A stretch of DNA of 64,000 nucleotides from Fibrobacter sp. UWB13 (GTDB taxonomy: Bacteria; Fibrobacterota; Fibrobacteria; Fibrobacterales; Fibrobacteraceae): NCBI RefSeq assembly GCF_900177805.1, contig NZ_FXAX01000002.1, positions 372,001 through 436,000 on the forward strand, read 5' to 3'. This document shows, piece after piece, positions 1 to 7,486 of the stretch (position 1 is its first letter; every line of letters starts with the position of its first letter). Under the pieces are notes generated by a model. The model saw nothing but the letters and a program-made list of their open reading frames with translations. It was not told the origin of the DNA and searched no databases. A program made the translations under genes and the position numbers.

Positions 1-1335
1 TTGCGTCAGCAGACGAGTGACGTCGACCAGAAGAGCGAAAAGTCCGCTATTTTCGCAGGCGACAAGTCCCTCATCACGGCAGCCGCCCTCGATGCAGCCA
101 CCTACACTTCTTCCGGCAACATCATCAAGAGCTACCTCACCAAGAATGCACGCTCCTGGGCAGACTCCCTCGTAAAGGGCAAGAACACCGGCTCCTGCGC
201 ATTCAAGGCAACAACGGCAAAGCAGACCGATGGCAAGATTTCTGGCGTTCTCAAGTCTGGTTGTACCTACACCTCTAGCAACGATAAGATTGCCTCTGTT
301 TCTGGTAGCGACATCGTCATTAACGACTATGGCTTTGTTACCCTCAAGGGTAACGACGGATCCGAATCTGTTGTGACCATCACTCAGGTTGCAGGTCAGA
401 CCATCGCAAACCTCGAAGATATCACTTGCAACTACACCAACACTTGCAAGTCCACCTCCAAGACCGGCCGCGCCATTGACTTTGACGGTGATGGTTCCCT
501 CGACTATCTCCTCACCATGGACGACAAGACGAATGAAGGTTCCAAGTTCACGCTTACATCGCTTGATCCGAGCATCGTAACCGTAAGCAAGACCACTTGC
601 ACAAACAACAGTTGCGCCAACTCTCAAAAGAATAAGCAAGTTTGGATGTTGCACTTCAAGAGCTACGGCACCGCAAAGGTCGTCGCAAGCGCAGCAGCAA
701 TTACAGGCTTCCGCGCCATGCAGGACACCTTCGAAATCAAGTTCACCAAGGGCAATGACCGTATTACTGAAAAGTACAAGGACCAAAAGGTCGCTGTCAA
801 CTTCGAATCAGCAACGGGTCTTCCGAGCGCAAGCCTTAGCGGCAAAACTCCGATTACCTACACGTTCAACGGAAAGGAATCCTCTGCCTACATGGTCAAG
901 CTCGGCGAAGGCTTTGCAACAAGCTCCTACCCGGCAATCATCGCTGTCACGGCAAACATTCCTGAAAGCGACAACTATTTAGCCATGACCAAGACTGTCA
1001 CGTTCATTATCGGTGGCGACAGTACTTTGGCAATGAACAAGGACGAATACTACAGCTACATCAATGGTACAACCATTGCCATGAAGCCGATTCGCAATGT
1101 CCAGAACAGCCTCAAAGCTAGCATGAACGGCTCGATGCTCCAGTTCACGACCAAGAATACCGGTCTCGTGAAGGTGGACATCTATGATGCTCTCGGTGCA
1201 AGCGTAAAGCAGATGTCCGACATCTACGGCAAGGGCAGCCACGCTATCGACCTCAAGGGTCTCCCGAACGGCTCCTACACGCTGGTTATCCGTCAGGGCA
1301 GCCACAAGGCTTCGCTCCGCTGGACGAACAAGTAA
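1..1335 (+). CDS. Secreted protein with C-terminal sorting-like domain, 5' end missing
   Basis: The reading frame is open from the first base, so the true start and any signal peptide lie outside the window; the TTG at base 1 should not be read as the start. The visible 444 residues are rich in Ser, Thr, Asn and Gly and contain several Cys pairs. They alternate beta-rich stretches of the bacterial Ig-like type with a short Asp-rich, calcium-binding-like stretch near residue 160 (DFDGDGSLD). The last 70 residues resemble a type IX secretion (Por-type) sorting domain: a VDIYDALG-like strand, then LPNGSYTLVI and a basic end. This suggests export to the cell surface. The function of the main part is not recognised. 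A strong terminator follows the stop codon. Confidence 0.75.
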   Translation: MRQQTSDVDQKSEKSAIFAGDKSLITAAALDAATYTSSGNIIKSYLTKNARSWADSLVKGKNTGSCAFKATTAKQTDGKISGVLKSGCTYTSSNDKIASVSGSDIVINDYGFVTLKGNDGSESVVTITQVAGQTIANLEDITCNYTNTCKSTSKTGRAIDFDGDGSLDYLLTMDDKTNEGSKFTLTSLDPSIVTVSKTTCTNNSCANSQKNKQVWMLHFKSYGTAKVVASAAAITGFRAMQDTFEIKFTKGNDRITEKYKDQKVAVNFESATGLPSASLSGKTPITYTFNGKESSAYMVKLGEGFATSSYPAIIAVTANIPESDNYLAMTKTVTFIIGGDSTLAMNKDEYYSYINGTTIAMKPIRNVQNSLKASMNGSMLQFTTKNTGLVKVDIYDALGASVKQMSDIYGKGSHAIDLKGLPNGSYTLVIRQGSHKASLRWTNK

Positions 1336-1374
1336 GCAGTAGATAATGACGGGCACGCCCGCAAAACAGATATG

Positions 1375-1406
1375 AAAAACTCCTGCCAAATGGCTGGAGT
1401 TTTTTT
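1375..1406 (+). terminator. Rho-independent terminator of the secreted protein gene
   Basis: The stem AAAAACTCC...GGAGTTTTT, with an inner GCC/GGC pairing around AAAT, runs into seven T residues 40 bases after the stop codon. Confidence 0.85.
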
Positions 1407-1424
1407 ATGCGAAGTTTTTGAAAA

Positions 1425-1478
1425 GGAGATGCTCGCTTACTTCGACTTCGCTCAATACAGGCTCCAGCGAGCATGACA
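1425..1478 (+). repeat. Intergenic hairpin repeat, copy A (30-base loop type)
   Basis: GGAGATGCTCGC and GCGAGCATGACA form an 8-bp stem (ATGCTCGC/GCGAGCAT) around a 30-base loop that starts TTACTTCGACTTCGCTCA. The same loop recurs in the copy at 27672-27725, although the stem bases differ. Confidence 0.85.
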
Positions 1479-1497
1479 TATTACTGTTTCGAGCCAC

Positions 1498-3231
1498 TCA
1501 GAATGACGAATGACGAGAGCCGTTTGACTTGTAAGAACATTCGCCGTTACGAATAATCACGTTATTGCGTTTACGCAGGATGTATGGCGTCTGGGATTTT
1601 TGCACGAAGCTGCGGGAAGCGCGCGGCGCAATGGACACAGCATTTTCATCATAATAGAACTTGCCCATATAAGCGGCAGGCTGTTCCATGCCGCAAGTCC
1701 CCCTCCCTCCAATCGAGCTGTTAGCGAACTCAATTTCGCCCACCTTCAAATACACTTGGTAACGTTCCCTGGAGAGCTTATTCAACTTGACAGCAACCTC
1801 CATTTCGTTGTTTCCGTCAAACGTCATCACAGTATCGCCGCCTGCAACCGAAATAGTGCGGCTATGGATATCGCGGGAATCAATTTCTGGCAGATCATAA
1901 TAAGCCGTCGAAGGACACACACCCAAATCGCTACCTTCCAGGTCTTCCAAAACGACAAGCCTTACCGGAGCTTTCCAAGTGAGGTTACCAAAGCCCACAT
2001 TCTGCACGCGGAACTTTGCACGGAGCACACGGTCAGAGCCCACCGTATCGCTCAACCACGATTCTCGCAGCACAAAGCGGTAGCCCAGGTGGTCATTGAT
2101 GTACTTGAAACCCGTAAGCGAATCGTACAGCGCCGGGTCGTAATCAAAGTCTTTCTGCTTGAACAGCGTCTTTTTCCAACTGTTAATCAGGTTGTTGTTC
2201 CACTGGATATTTAAATAGCTCGTATGCGTGCGGAAACCCTCGTACGCGAGAAATTCGGGCGTATTGATGACCTGATAGCCGTTCGCCGTCGTGAGAGCTT
2301 CACCGCCATAAGGTGTATTAATGCCGTACTTTTCAAGCCATGCCACGCCTTCTTCGCGGCAAATGGACGTTTTGCAGTCTGCACCCCAGGTACCGTAATC
2401 GTATTGCGTTCCCAAGTAGCCGTCATTGAACATTCCCACGCGGTACATCGTATCGCCTTTGGCTTCTGCAATTTCTGCAAACTTTTCGCCGTCAATATGG
2501 AAGTCCACACCCCAGTTGTCAAAGCCGAGCACCTTTGCCGAATAGTTCCCTGTACGCGTTAAAATTTTGAGCTCAGGAGGCGTATTGCGGAGCATCAAGT
2601 TTGTCGCTTCGGCAACGCGGTCATAAGTAATACTCGTGTCGGAATGCATTTCGCCATAGGCGCCGTGCATGCCCATTTCGAGCGCGACAATAACATCGGT
2701 ATTTTTCGAAAGCACAGGCGCAAGCTGTTCCACATGGCGTAACACCCACTTGTGTTCCGGCGTCACATTGCTACGGCCATTGTACCACGGATCATAACAG
2801 ATGCGCACAATCACATACCCACCATTCATGCGGATATAGTCAAACGTCTGTTGCAATACATTCAGTGCGTCTTCAGTCAGGTCCTGGCTCTTGCCCCAAG
2901 TCGTATCTTTCTTGCCGCCCGTCGTATCGATCCCGAGCCAAGCTCGACTGCTGAATTCCGAAATCTCGGCACGCAAATGCAAAAGCCTGCTGTACGGCTT
3001 TTCAATCGGTTTACCGCCCGAGGGCTTTATATGCAACACCTGCGGCGTGTAAAAACCGCGGTCGTAATTCGCGAGAGTCCGCATGGCATCGGTCGTATCA
3101 ATATTCTGTTTCACAAGGCCCGCTGCCAAAACCGGCGACTGCAAAAAAGCAAGCGACATAACAACAAGTGCAGAACGCGCAAAATGCGCGGCACCCCTCA
3201 AACGCCAAAAATGTGTAGAAAGTAATTTCAT
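1498..3231 (-). CDS. Secreted DUF4874/DUF4832 domain protein
   Basis: This 577-residue protein begins with a signal peptide (MKLLSTHFWRLRG, a hydrophobic stretch, then SPVLAAG). The ATG at 3231 was chosen because the in-frame extension upstream carries no secretion signal. An N-terminal half beginning YDRGFYTP resembles DUF4874, a TIM-barrel-like fold. A C-terminal half with YLNIQWNNN, KYINDHLGYRFVLR and a beta-sandwich end resembles DUF4832. These paired domains usually occur in secreted proteins of polysaccharide-degrading bacteria and are suspected glycan-active proteins, but no activity is established. The protein lacks the sorting-like tail of its neighbour. It is transcribed alone, downstream of the opp operon terminator. 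A plausible promoter (TTGATT, 16 bases, TATATA) lies at 3242-3269. Confidence 0.8.
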   Translation of the reverse strand: MKLLSTHFWRLRGAAHFARSALVVMSLAFLQSPVLAAGLVKQNIDTTDAMRTLANYDRGFYTPQVLHIKPSGGKPIEKPYSRLLHLRAEISEFSSRAWLGIDTTGGKKDTTWGKSQDLTEDALNVLQQTFDYIRMNGGYVIVRICYDPWYNGRSNVTPEHKWVLRHVEQLAPVLSKNTDVIVALEMGMHGAYGEMHSDTSITYDRVAEATNLMLRNTPPELKILTRTGNYSAKVLGFDNWGVDFHIDGEKFAEIAEAKGDTMYRVGMFNDGYLGTQYDYGTWGADCKTSICREEGVAWLEKYGINTPYGGEALTTANGYQVINTPEFLAYEGFRTHTSYLNIQWNNNLINSWKKTLFKQKDFDYDPALYDSLTGFKYINDHLGYRFVLRESWLSDTVGSDRVLRAKFRVQNVGFGNLTWKAPVRLVVLEDLEGSDLGVCPSTAYYDLPEIDSRDIHSRTISVAGGDTVMTFDGNNEMEVAVKLNKLSRERYQVYLKVGEIEFANSSIGGRGTCGMEQPAAYMGKFYYDENAVSIAPRASRSFVQKSQTPYILRKRNNVIIRNGECSYKSNGSRHSSF

Positions 3232-3308
3232 AGAATGAATATATATAATTCGCCGGAAGTTAGAATCAAGAAGTAGACCGTAGATAGCAAGCAGAGGATT
3301 TTTAAAGC

Positions 3309-3342
3309 AAAAGAAAAACCGCAGCGGTTGCTGCGGCTTTTC
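3309..3342 (-). terminator. Terminator of the opp operon
   Basis: On the minus strand, CCGCAGC and GCTGCGG form a 7-bp stem followed by a T-rich run, about 50 bases past the oppF stop codon. Confidence 0.85.
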
Positions 3343-3354
3343 GAATTGCACAAA

Positions 3355-3385
3355 AGGCGCCCCCGGAACGGCGTCCGGGGTGACA
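3355..3385 (+). repeat. Intergenic hairpin repeat, copy B
   Basis: A short copy of the dispersed element: CCCCGGA and TCCGGGG pair around ACGGCG, ending in the family's TGACA. It sits between the oppF stop and the operon terminator. Confidence 0.8.
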
Positions 3386-3391
3386 TTTGCA

Positions 3392-4201
3392 TTACTTCTT
3401 AGAACGATGGCTGTTCTTGATCCATTCAGTCTTGTGGACTTCCGGGATGTCATCGAGCAAGCGAAGCGTATGCGGTTCGTTCGTGTTGTCGAGCACTTCA
3501 GCAGGAGTACCCTGGTTCACGATCTTACCGTCGTGCATGATGAAGATACGGTCAGAAACGTAGTTTGCAAGACCGATATCGTGGGTCACGAACACCACGG
3601 TCATCTTCAGCTCGTCTTTCAACTTGCGGAGGTAATCGAGGATGTTGGCACGAACGCAGGCGTCCACCATGGAGGTAGCTTCGTCAGCAATGAGGACCTT
3701 CGGACGGAGTGCGAAGATACGGGCGAGAAGCATACGCTGCATCTGACCACCGGAGAGTTCGAACGGATACTTGCCTTCGATATCTGCCGGAGCGACGTTC
3801 ACAGCCATGAGACCTTCGTCAACGCGGCGACGGACTTCTTCCTTGGACGGCTTGTCCTTGAGGATGTTGAGAGCGTCTTCGAGCTGGCTACGGATTGTGA
3901 AGAACTGGTTGAAGCAGCCAAACGGGTCCTGGAAAACGGACTGGACTTCGTTCCAGTGGTCCTTCAGGTTCTTGATCGGCTTGTCGCGATAGAGGAACTG
4001 ACCGCGAGTCGGCTGGTAAAGACCGAGCATGATCTTAGCAAGCACGGACTTACCGCAACCAGAACCACCCACGATGGAGATGAATTCTTCGTCATAGATG
4101 TCAAAGGAAACATCCTTAACAGCAGTCTTCAAGCTCTTGCCGGCACCGAAATCCTTGCTGATGCGCTTGGCAGAAAAAACAATGGGCTTATCACTTTGCA
4201 T
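3392..4201 (-). CDS. oppF: Oligopeptide-type ABC importer, ATPase OppF-like
   Basis: The second ATP-binding subunit of a peptide/oligosaccharide importer, acting at the inner face of the cytoplasmic membrane as a heterodimer with OppD. The 269 residues show Walker A GGSGCGKS (45-52), a Q-loop, signature LSGGQMQR (149-156), Walker B VLIADEATS (169-177) and the switch His in THD. It is shorter than typical OppF (about 300-330 residues) and lacks the Cys-rich C-terminal motif of its partner. Its ATG lies inside the last codons of oppD, an 11-base overlap that suggests translational coupling. It is the last gene of the five-gene operon. Confidence 0.9.
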   Translation of the reverse strand: MQSDKPIVFSAKRISKDFGAGKSLKTAVKDVSFDIYDEEFISIVGGSGCGKSVLAKIMLGLYQPTRGQFLYRDKPIKNLKDHWNEVQSVFQDPFGCFNQFFTIRSQLEDALNILKDKPSKEEVRRRVDEGLMAVNVAPADIEGKYPFELSGGQMQRMLLARIFALRPKVLIADEATSMVDACVRANILDYLRKLKDELKMTVVFVTHDIGLANYVSDRIFIMHDGKIVNQGTPAEVLDNTNEPHTLRLLDDIPEVHKTEWIKNSHRSKK

Positions 4202-5189
4202 AATCGCACCTCACGTCACGATCGCCGACAATGCGGAGATTCTGGGTATTCTTCTTGCAGTCCGGGCATGCCTTGCTGCAACGCGGAGCGAAGCGGCAGC
4301 CCACAATCTTGTTCTTGAGGCTAGGAGGAGCACCTTCGATAGCCACCGGATGACGGCCACGCTGGCTTGCCTCGGTACTGAGCATAGCGCCCATCAAAGC
4401 CTGCGTATACGGATGACGCGGGTCCTTGACGACCTGTTCTGCAGTACCCTTTTCCACGATTTCGCCTGCGTACATGATGGCGATGTTATCTGCCACGTGG
4501 TAGAGGAGTGGAAGCTCGTGGGTAATGAAGATCATCGATTGGAAGATGCCCTTGTCGAGCAAGTCGAAGATCATCTTGATCACTTCCTTCTGCGTGGAAA
4601 CGTCCAAAGCAGAAGTCGGTTCGTCAGCAATCACCATCTTCGGGAGAAGAATCGTAGAGATTGCAATCACGCAACGCTGGCGTTCACCTGCAGTAAGGTT
4701 GATCGGGAAGGAATTGAGCACGCGCTTGGTGTCCATACCGATACGGTCGAAGTGAGCATAGACGCGATCGTAGATCTGCTTGGAATCGAGCTTCTCACCC
4801 GGCTTCAAGTGAGCCTTGAGCACGTCGGCTGCGATATCCTTGATCTTGCGAACCGGGTTCAATGCGTTGAATGCGCCCTGCGGAATCATGGAAACCTGCT
4901 GAGCGAGGACGTTCGCACGAACATCTTCGATGGAGCGGTTCATGAGGGATTCCATCTTGTCGCCGTTCTTGACGCGAACGTCACCCGTTTCCGGGTAAAG
5001 CGGCGGGATGCACATGCCCATGAGACCAGAAACGAGCGTAGACTTACCGCAACCAGATTCACCGGCGATACCGAGAATTTCCCCCTGCTTCATGGAGAAG
5101 GACACGTCTGTTACAGCGTGAGTCTTGTCTCCAAAACGGCCGAGGTAATAAAGACCCAAGTGGTCAACTTCAAAAACATTTTCAGACAT
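4191..5189 (-). CDS. oppD: Oligopeptide-type ABC importer, ATPase OppD-like
   Basis: ATP-binding subunit of 332 residues with Walker A GESGCGKS (43-50), Walker B MVIADEPTSALD and the switch His in THE. The ABC signature reads LTAGERQR instead of the usual LSGGQxQR; the central Gly and Gln are kept. The C-terminal oligopeptide-ATPase region has the typical GCRFAPRC and CPDC cysteine cluster, which binds an iron-sulfur cluster in several OppD/DppD homologues. It starts 10 bases after oppC and overlaps oppF. Confidence 0.92.
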   Translation of the reverse strand: MSENVFEVDHLGLYYLGRFGDKTHAVTDVSFSMKQGEILGIAGESGCGKSTLVSGLMGMCIPPLYPETGDVRVKNGDKMESLMNRSIEDVRANVLAQQVSMIPQGAFNALNPVRKIKDIAADVLKAHLKPGEKLDSKQIYDRVYAHFDRIGMDTKRVLNSFPINLTAGERQRCVIAISTILLPKMVIADEPTSALDVSTQKEVIKMIFDLLDKGIFQSMIFITHELPLLYHVADNIAIMYAGEIVEKGTAEQVVKDPRHPYTQALMGAMLSTEASQRGRHPVAIEGAPPSLKNKIVGCRFAPRCSKACPDCKKNTQNLRIVGDRDVRCDYAK

Positions 5190-5199
5190 TTTTTACCTC

Positions 5200-6045
5200 T
5201 TACTTGCGCAGGCGCGGGTTGAAGACGCCTTCCATGGAAGTGTTGATCAGGTAGAGAGCAAACACCGTGAGGGTAACGACGATCGTTGCCGGGATGAATG
5301 CAATCCAGATGGAGTCGGAAAGAGCACCGTTATCCTTAGCCTGGTTCAAGATGATGCCGAGGCTGGTGGAATCGACAGGGCCAAGACCGATCATGGAGAT
5401 GGAAGCTTCGGAAAGAATACCGGAAGACACCTGCATGATGAACACCATGAACACGTACGAGAGCAAGTACGGAAGCACATGCTTGATCACAATCGTGAGA
5501 GTCGATGCACCGTTGAGGCGGGCAAGGGCGATGTGGTCGCGGCTACGGAGAGAAGATGCCTGGGCACGAACGGCACGGGCAGACCAGCTCCAAGCGGTAA
5601 GACCTATGATGAGACCAATCAAGGTGAGGGAACGGCCATCCTTAACAGCGGAGCTGATAAGAACGAGAATCACGAACTGCGGGATAACGATGAAGATGTT
5701 GGTGAGCATGTTCAATACTTCATCAACCCAGCCACCGCGGAAACCGCCGAACAGACCGATAAGAACACCGATAGTCGTAGCAATGATACCTGCAACGAAG
5801 CCCACATAGAGAGAGCTGCGAAGGCCAGCGATCAAGAGGGACACGTAGTCACGGCCGAGGTGGTCCGTGCCGAGCCAGTGAGCAGAGCTAGAACCTGCAT
5901 ACGGGCCAGCGACGATGTCACGAGCGTGAGTGTCTACGTTGTAGAAAAGAGGTCCAAAGATGGCGATGAGGAGCGTGAGCACAAAGATGGACACGCCAAT
6001 CACGAACATCGGGGACTTGAGAAGGTTTCTTAAAAGCTTACCCAT
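5200..6045 (-). CDS. oppC: Oligopeptide-type ABC importer, permease OppC-like
   Basis: Inner-membrane permease of 281 residues, the usual length of the family. One N-terminal membrane segment (residues 13-32) is followed by the OppC-type periplasmic motif HWLGTDHLGRDY, then about five further segments. The coupling loop that contacts the ATPases contains RDHIALARLNGAS. The gene starts two bases after the oppB stop codon, with a GGAGG ribosome-binding site inside the end of oppB. Confidence 0.93.
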   Translation of the reverse strand: MGKLLRNLLKSPMFVIGVSIFVLTLLIAIFGPLFYNVDTHARDIVAGPYAGSSSAHWLGTDHLGRDYVSLLIAGLRSSLYVGFVAGIIATTIGVLIGLFGGFRGGWVDEVLNMLTNIFIVIPQFVILVLISSAVKDGRSLTLIGLIIGLTAWSWSARAVRAQASSLRSRDHIALARLNGASTLTIVIKHVLPYLLSYVFMVFIMQVSSGILSEASISMIGLGPVDSTSLGIILNQAKDNGALSDSIWIAFIPATIVVTLTVFALYLINTSMEGVFNPRLRK

Positions 6046-6047
6046 GA

Positions 6048-7469
6048 TTACTTACCTCCCATCTGGAGACCGGCCTTGACACGCGGGTCAAAGACAGCGA
6101 TCAAAACGTCAACTGCAAAGTTTGCAACGAGAACGCAAGTAGAAATCATCAAGGTGCAACCCTGGATCGTTGCGTAGTCGTTCTTCTGAATGGCATTGAG
6201 CATTGCCATACCGAGACCCGGATAAGAGAAGATCATTTCGGTAATGAGAGCGCCACCCACCATGGCACCGAGGCTCTGGGCAAGACCAGTGAGCTGCGGG
6301 AGCATAGCGTTGCGGAACACATAGCTAATAATCTTGCCTTCGCGGAGACCAAGCCACTTAGCATACTTCATGTAGTCTGTACCGAGTTCGTAAATGGACA
6401 TGGAACGCATACCCGTTGCCTGACCAGAGAGAAGAATCGGGAACACAGAGAAGAACGGGAGCACGTAGTACCAGCTGACGCTCTTGAAGCAAGACCAGCT
6501 GAATGTGAGTTCCGGAATGTCCGGGCTGTAAGCGCCCATAGCCGGGAACCAGCCGAGCGTGATGGAGAAGAATGCGACCAAGAGCATACCGAACACGAAG
6601 AACGGCACACCGTTGAGGAACATGGCGCACGGGAAGAATACCTTGTCGAAAATGCCGCGCTTGTAAGCAGCGAAAGCACCGAGAAGGTTACCCACAATCC
6701 AGCCGAGAAGAATCGTCGGAGCCTGGATAGCGAGCGTCCACGGGAGGGACTTCTTGATAACGTTCGTCACCGGTTCGTTGTTCTGGTAAGAGAGACCGAG
6801 GTCACCGTGGAACACCTTGCCGATATAGCTAAAGAACTGAGAAACAGCGGAAGAGAGCTTCGGATCCGTCTTCATGACCGGCTGATCGACCATGACGGTA
6901 TCGATGCGTTCGGCCTGGACGGTTTCCATGACAGGAACCTTTTCGACAGCTGCAACTTCAGCAGCCTTGGCACCCTTCTTGCCCTTCTTAGCCTTCTTCA
7001 CCTTCTTTGCTTTCTTAGCCTTCTTGCCCTTCTTGCCTTTTTCGGCAGCAGGAGACTTTTCAACAAAGACCGGATTGCCAGCTTCGTCGAGCTTCTGGCG
7101 TTCGACCATCACCGGATTGCCGGCTTCGTCAACAACCTTCACGACGTTCACGACCGGCTGGCCATTTTCGTCAAGCTGCGGAACCTTCTGCATCACGACA
7201 TTGCCGTTGGCGTCAGTTTCCGGTTCATAGATAACGTTACCGTTTTTGTCCAATTCAGCCATGCCGAAAGAGACGAGGAGTTCTGCCTTTTTCTTCTGAG
7301 CTTCAGTCGGAGAAAGGCCCTTACCGGCTTGACCCATGATGATGTCAACCGGGTTGTTGTCGCCGAGACGCGGCAACGCGAAGTTGAGTGCCACTGCGCA
7401 GACGAAGGTCAACAAGTACCAGAACGCCTTCTGCAGGACATAACGTAGCATAGGATATTGTTTAAGCAT
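6048..7469 (-). CDS. oppB: Oligopeptide-type ABC importer, permease OppB-like, with repeat/polylysine insert
   Basis: Inner-membrane permease partner of OppC. It has 473 residues against about 310-340 in the family. The first membrane segment (10-32) and the later conserved parts (GDLGLSYQN at 222-230, five more segments and an EAA-type coupling loop) are normal. The extra length is a single block at about residues 73-203 in the first periplasmic loop. It contains five imperfect repeats of a D-x-x-G-N-x-V unit, then a tract with Lys at most positions (144-168), then a Val/Glu-rich linker. The start follows oppA by 17 bases. The reading frame is intact, so the insert appears to be a real part of the protein. 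Confidence 0.9.
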   Translation of the reverse strand: MLKQYPMLRYVLQKAFWYLLTFVCAVALNFALPRLGDNNPVDIIMGQAGKGLSPTEAQKKKAELLVSFGMAELDKNGNVIYEPETDANGNVVMQKVPQLDENGQPVVNVVKVVDEAGNPVMVERQKLDEAGNPVFVEKSPAAEKGKKGKKAKKAKKVKKAKKGKKGAKAAEVAAVEKVPVMETVQAERIDTVMVDQPVMKTDPKLSSAVSQFFSYIGKVFHGDLGLSYQNNEPVTNVIKKSLPWTLAIQAPTILLGWIVGNLLGAFAAYKRGIFDKVFFPCAMFLNGVPFFVFGMLLVAFFSITLGWFPAMGAYSPDIPELTFSWSCFKSVSWYYVLPFFSVFPILLSGQATGMRSMSIYELGTDYMKYAKWLGLREGKIISYVFRNAMLPQLTGLAQSLGAMVGGALITEMIFSYPGLGMAMLNAIQKNDYATIQGCTLMISTCVLVANFAVDVLIAVFDPRVKAGLQMGGK

Positions 7470-7486
7470 TGGTAGTCCTTTATCCT

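Noticed and set aside
3232-3453. Longer N-terminus for the DUF4874/DUF4832 protein
   Set aside because: It would run through the opp terminator and a hairpin repeat and would bury the signal peptide.
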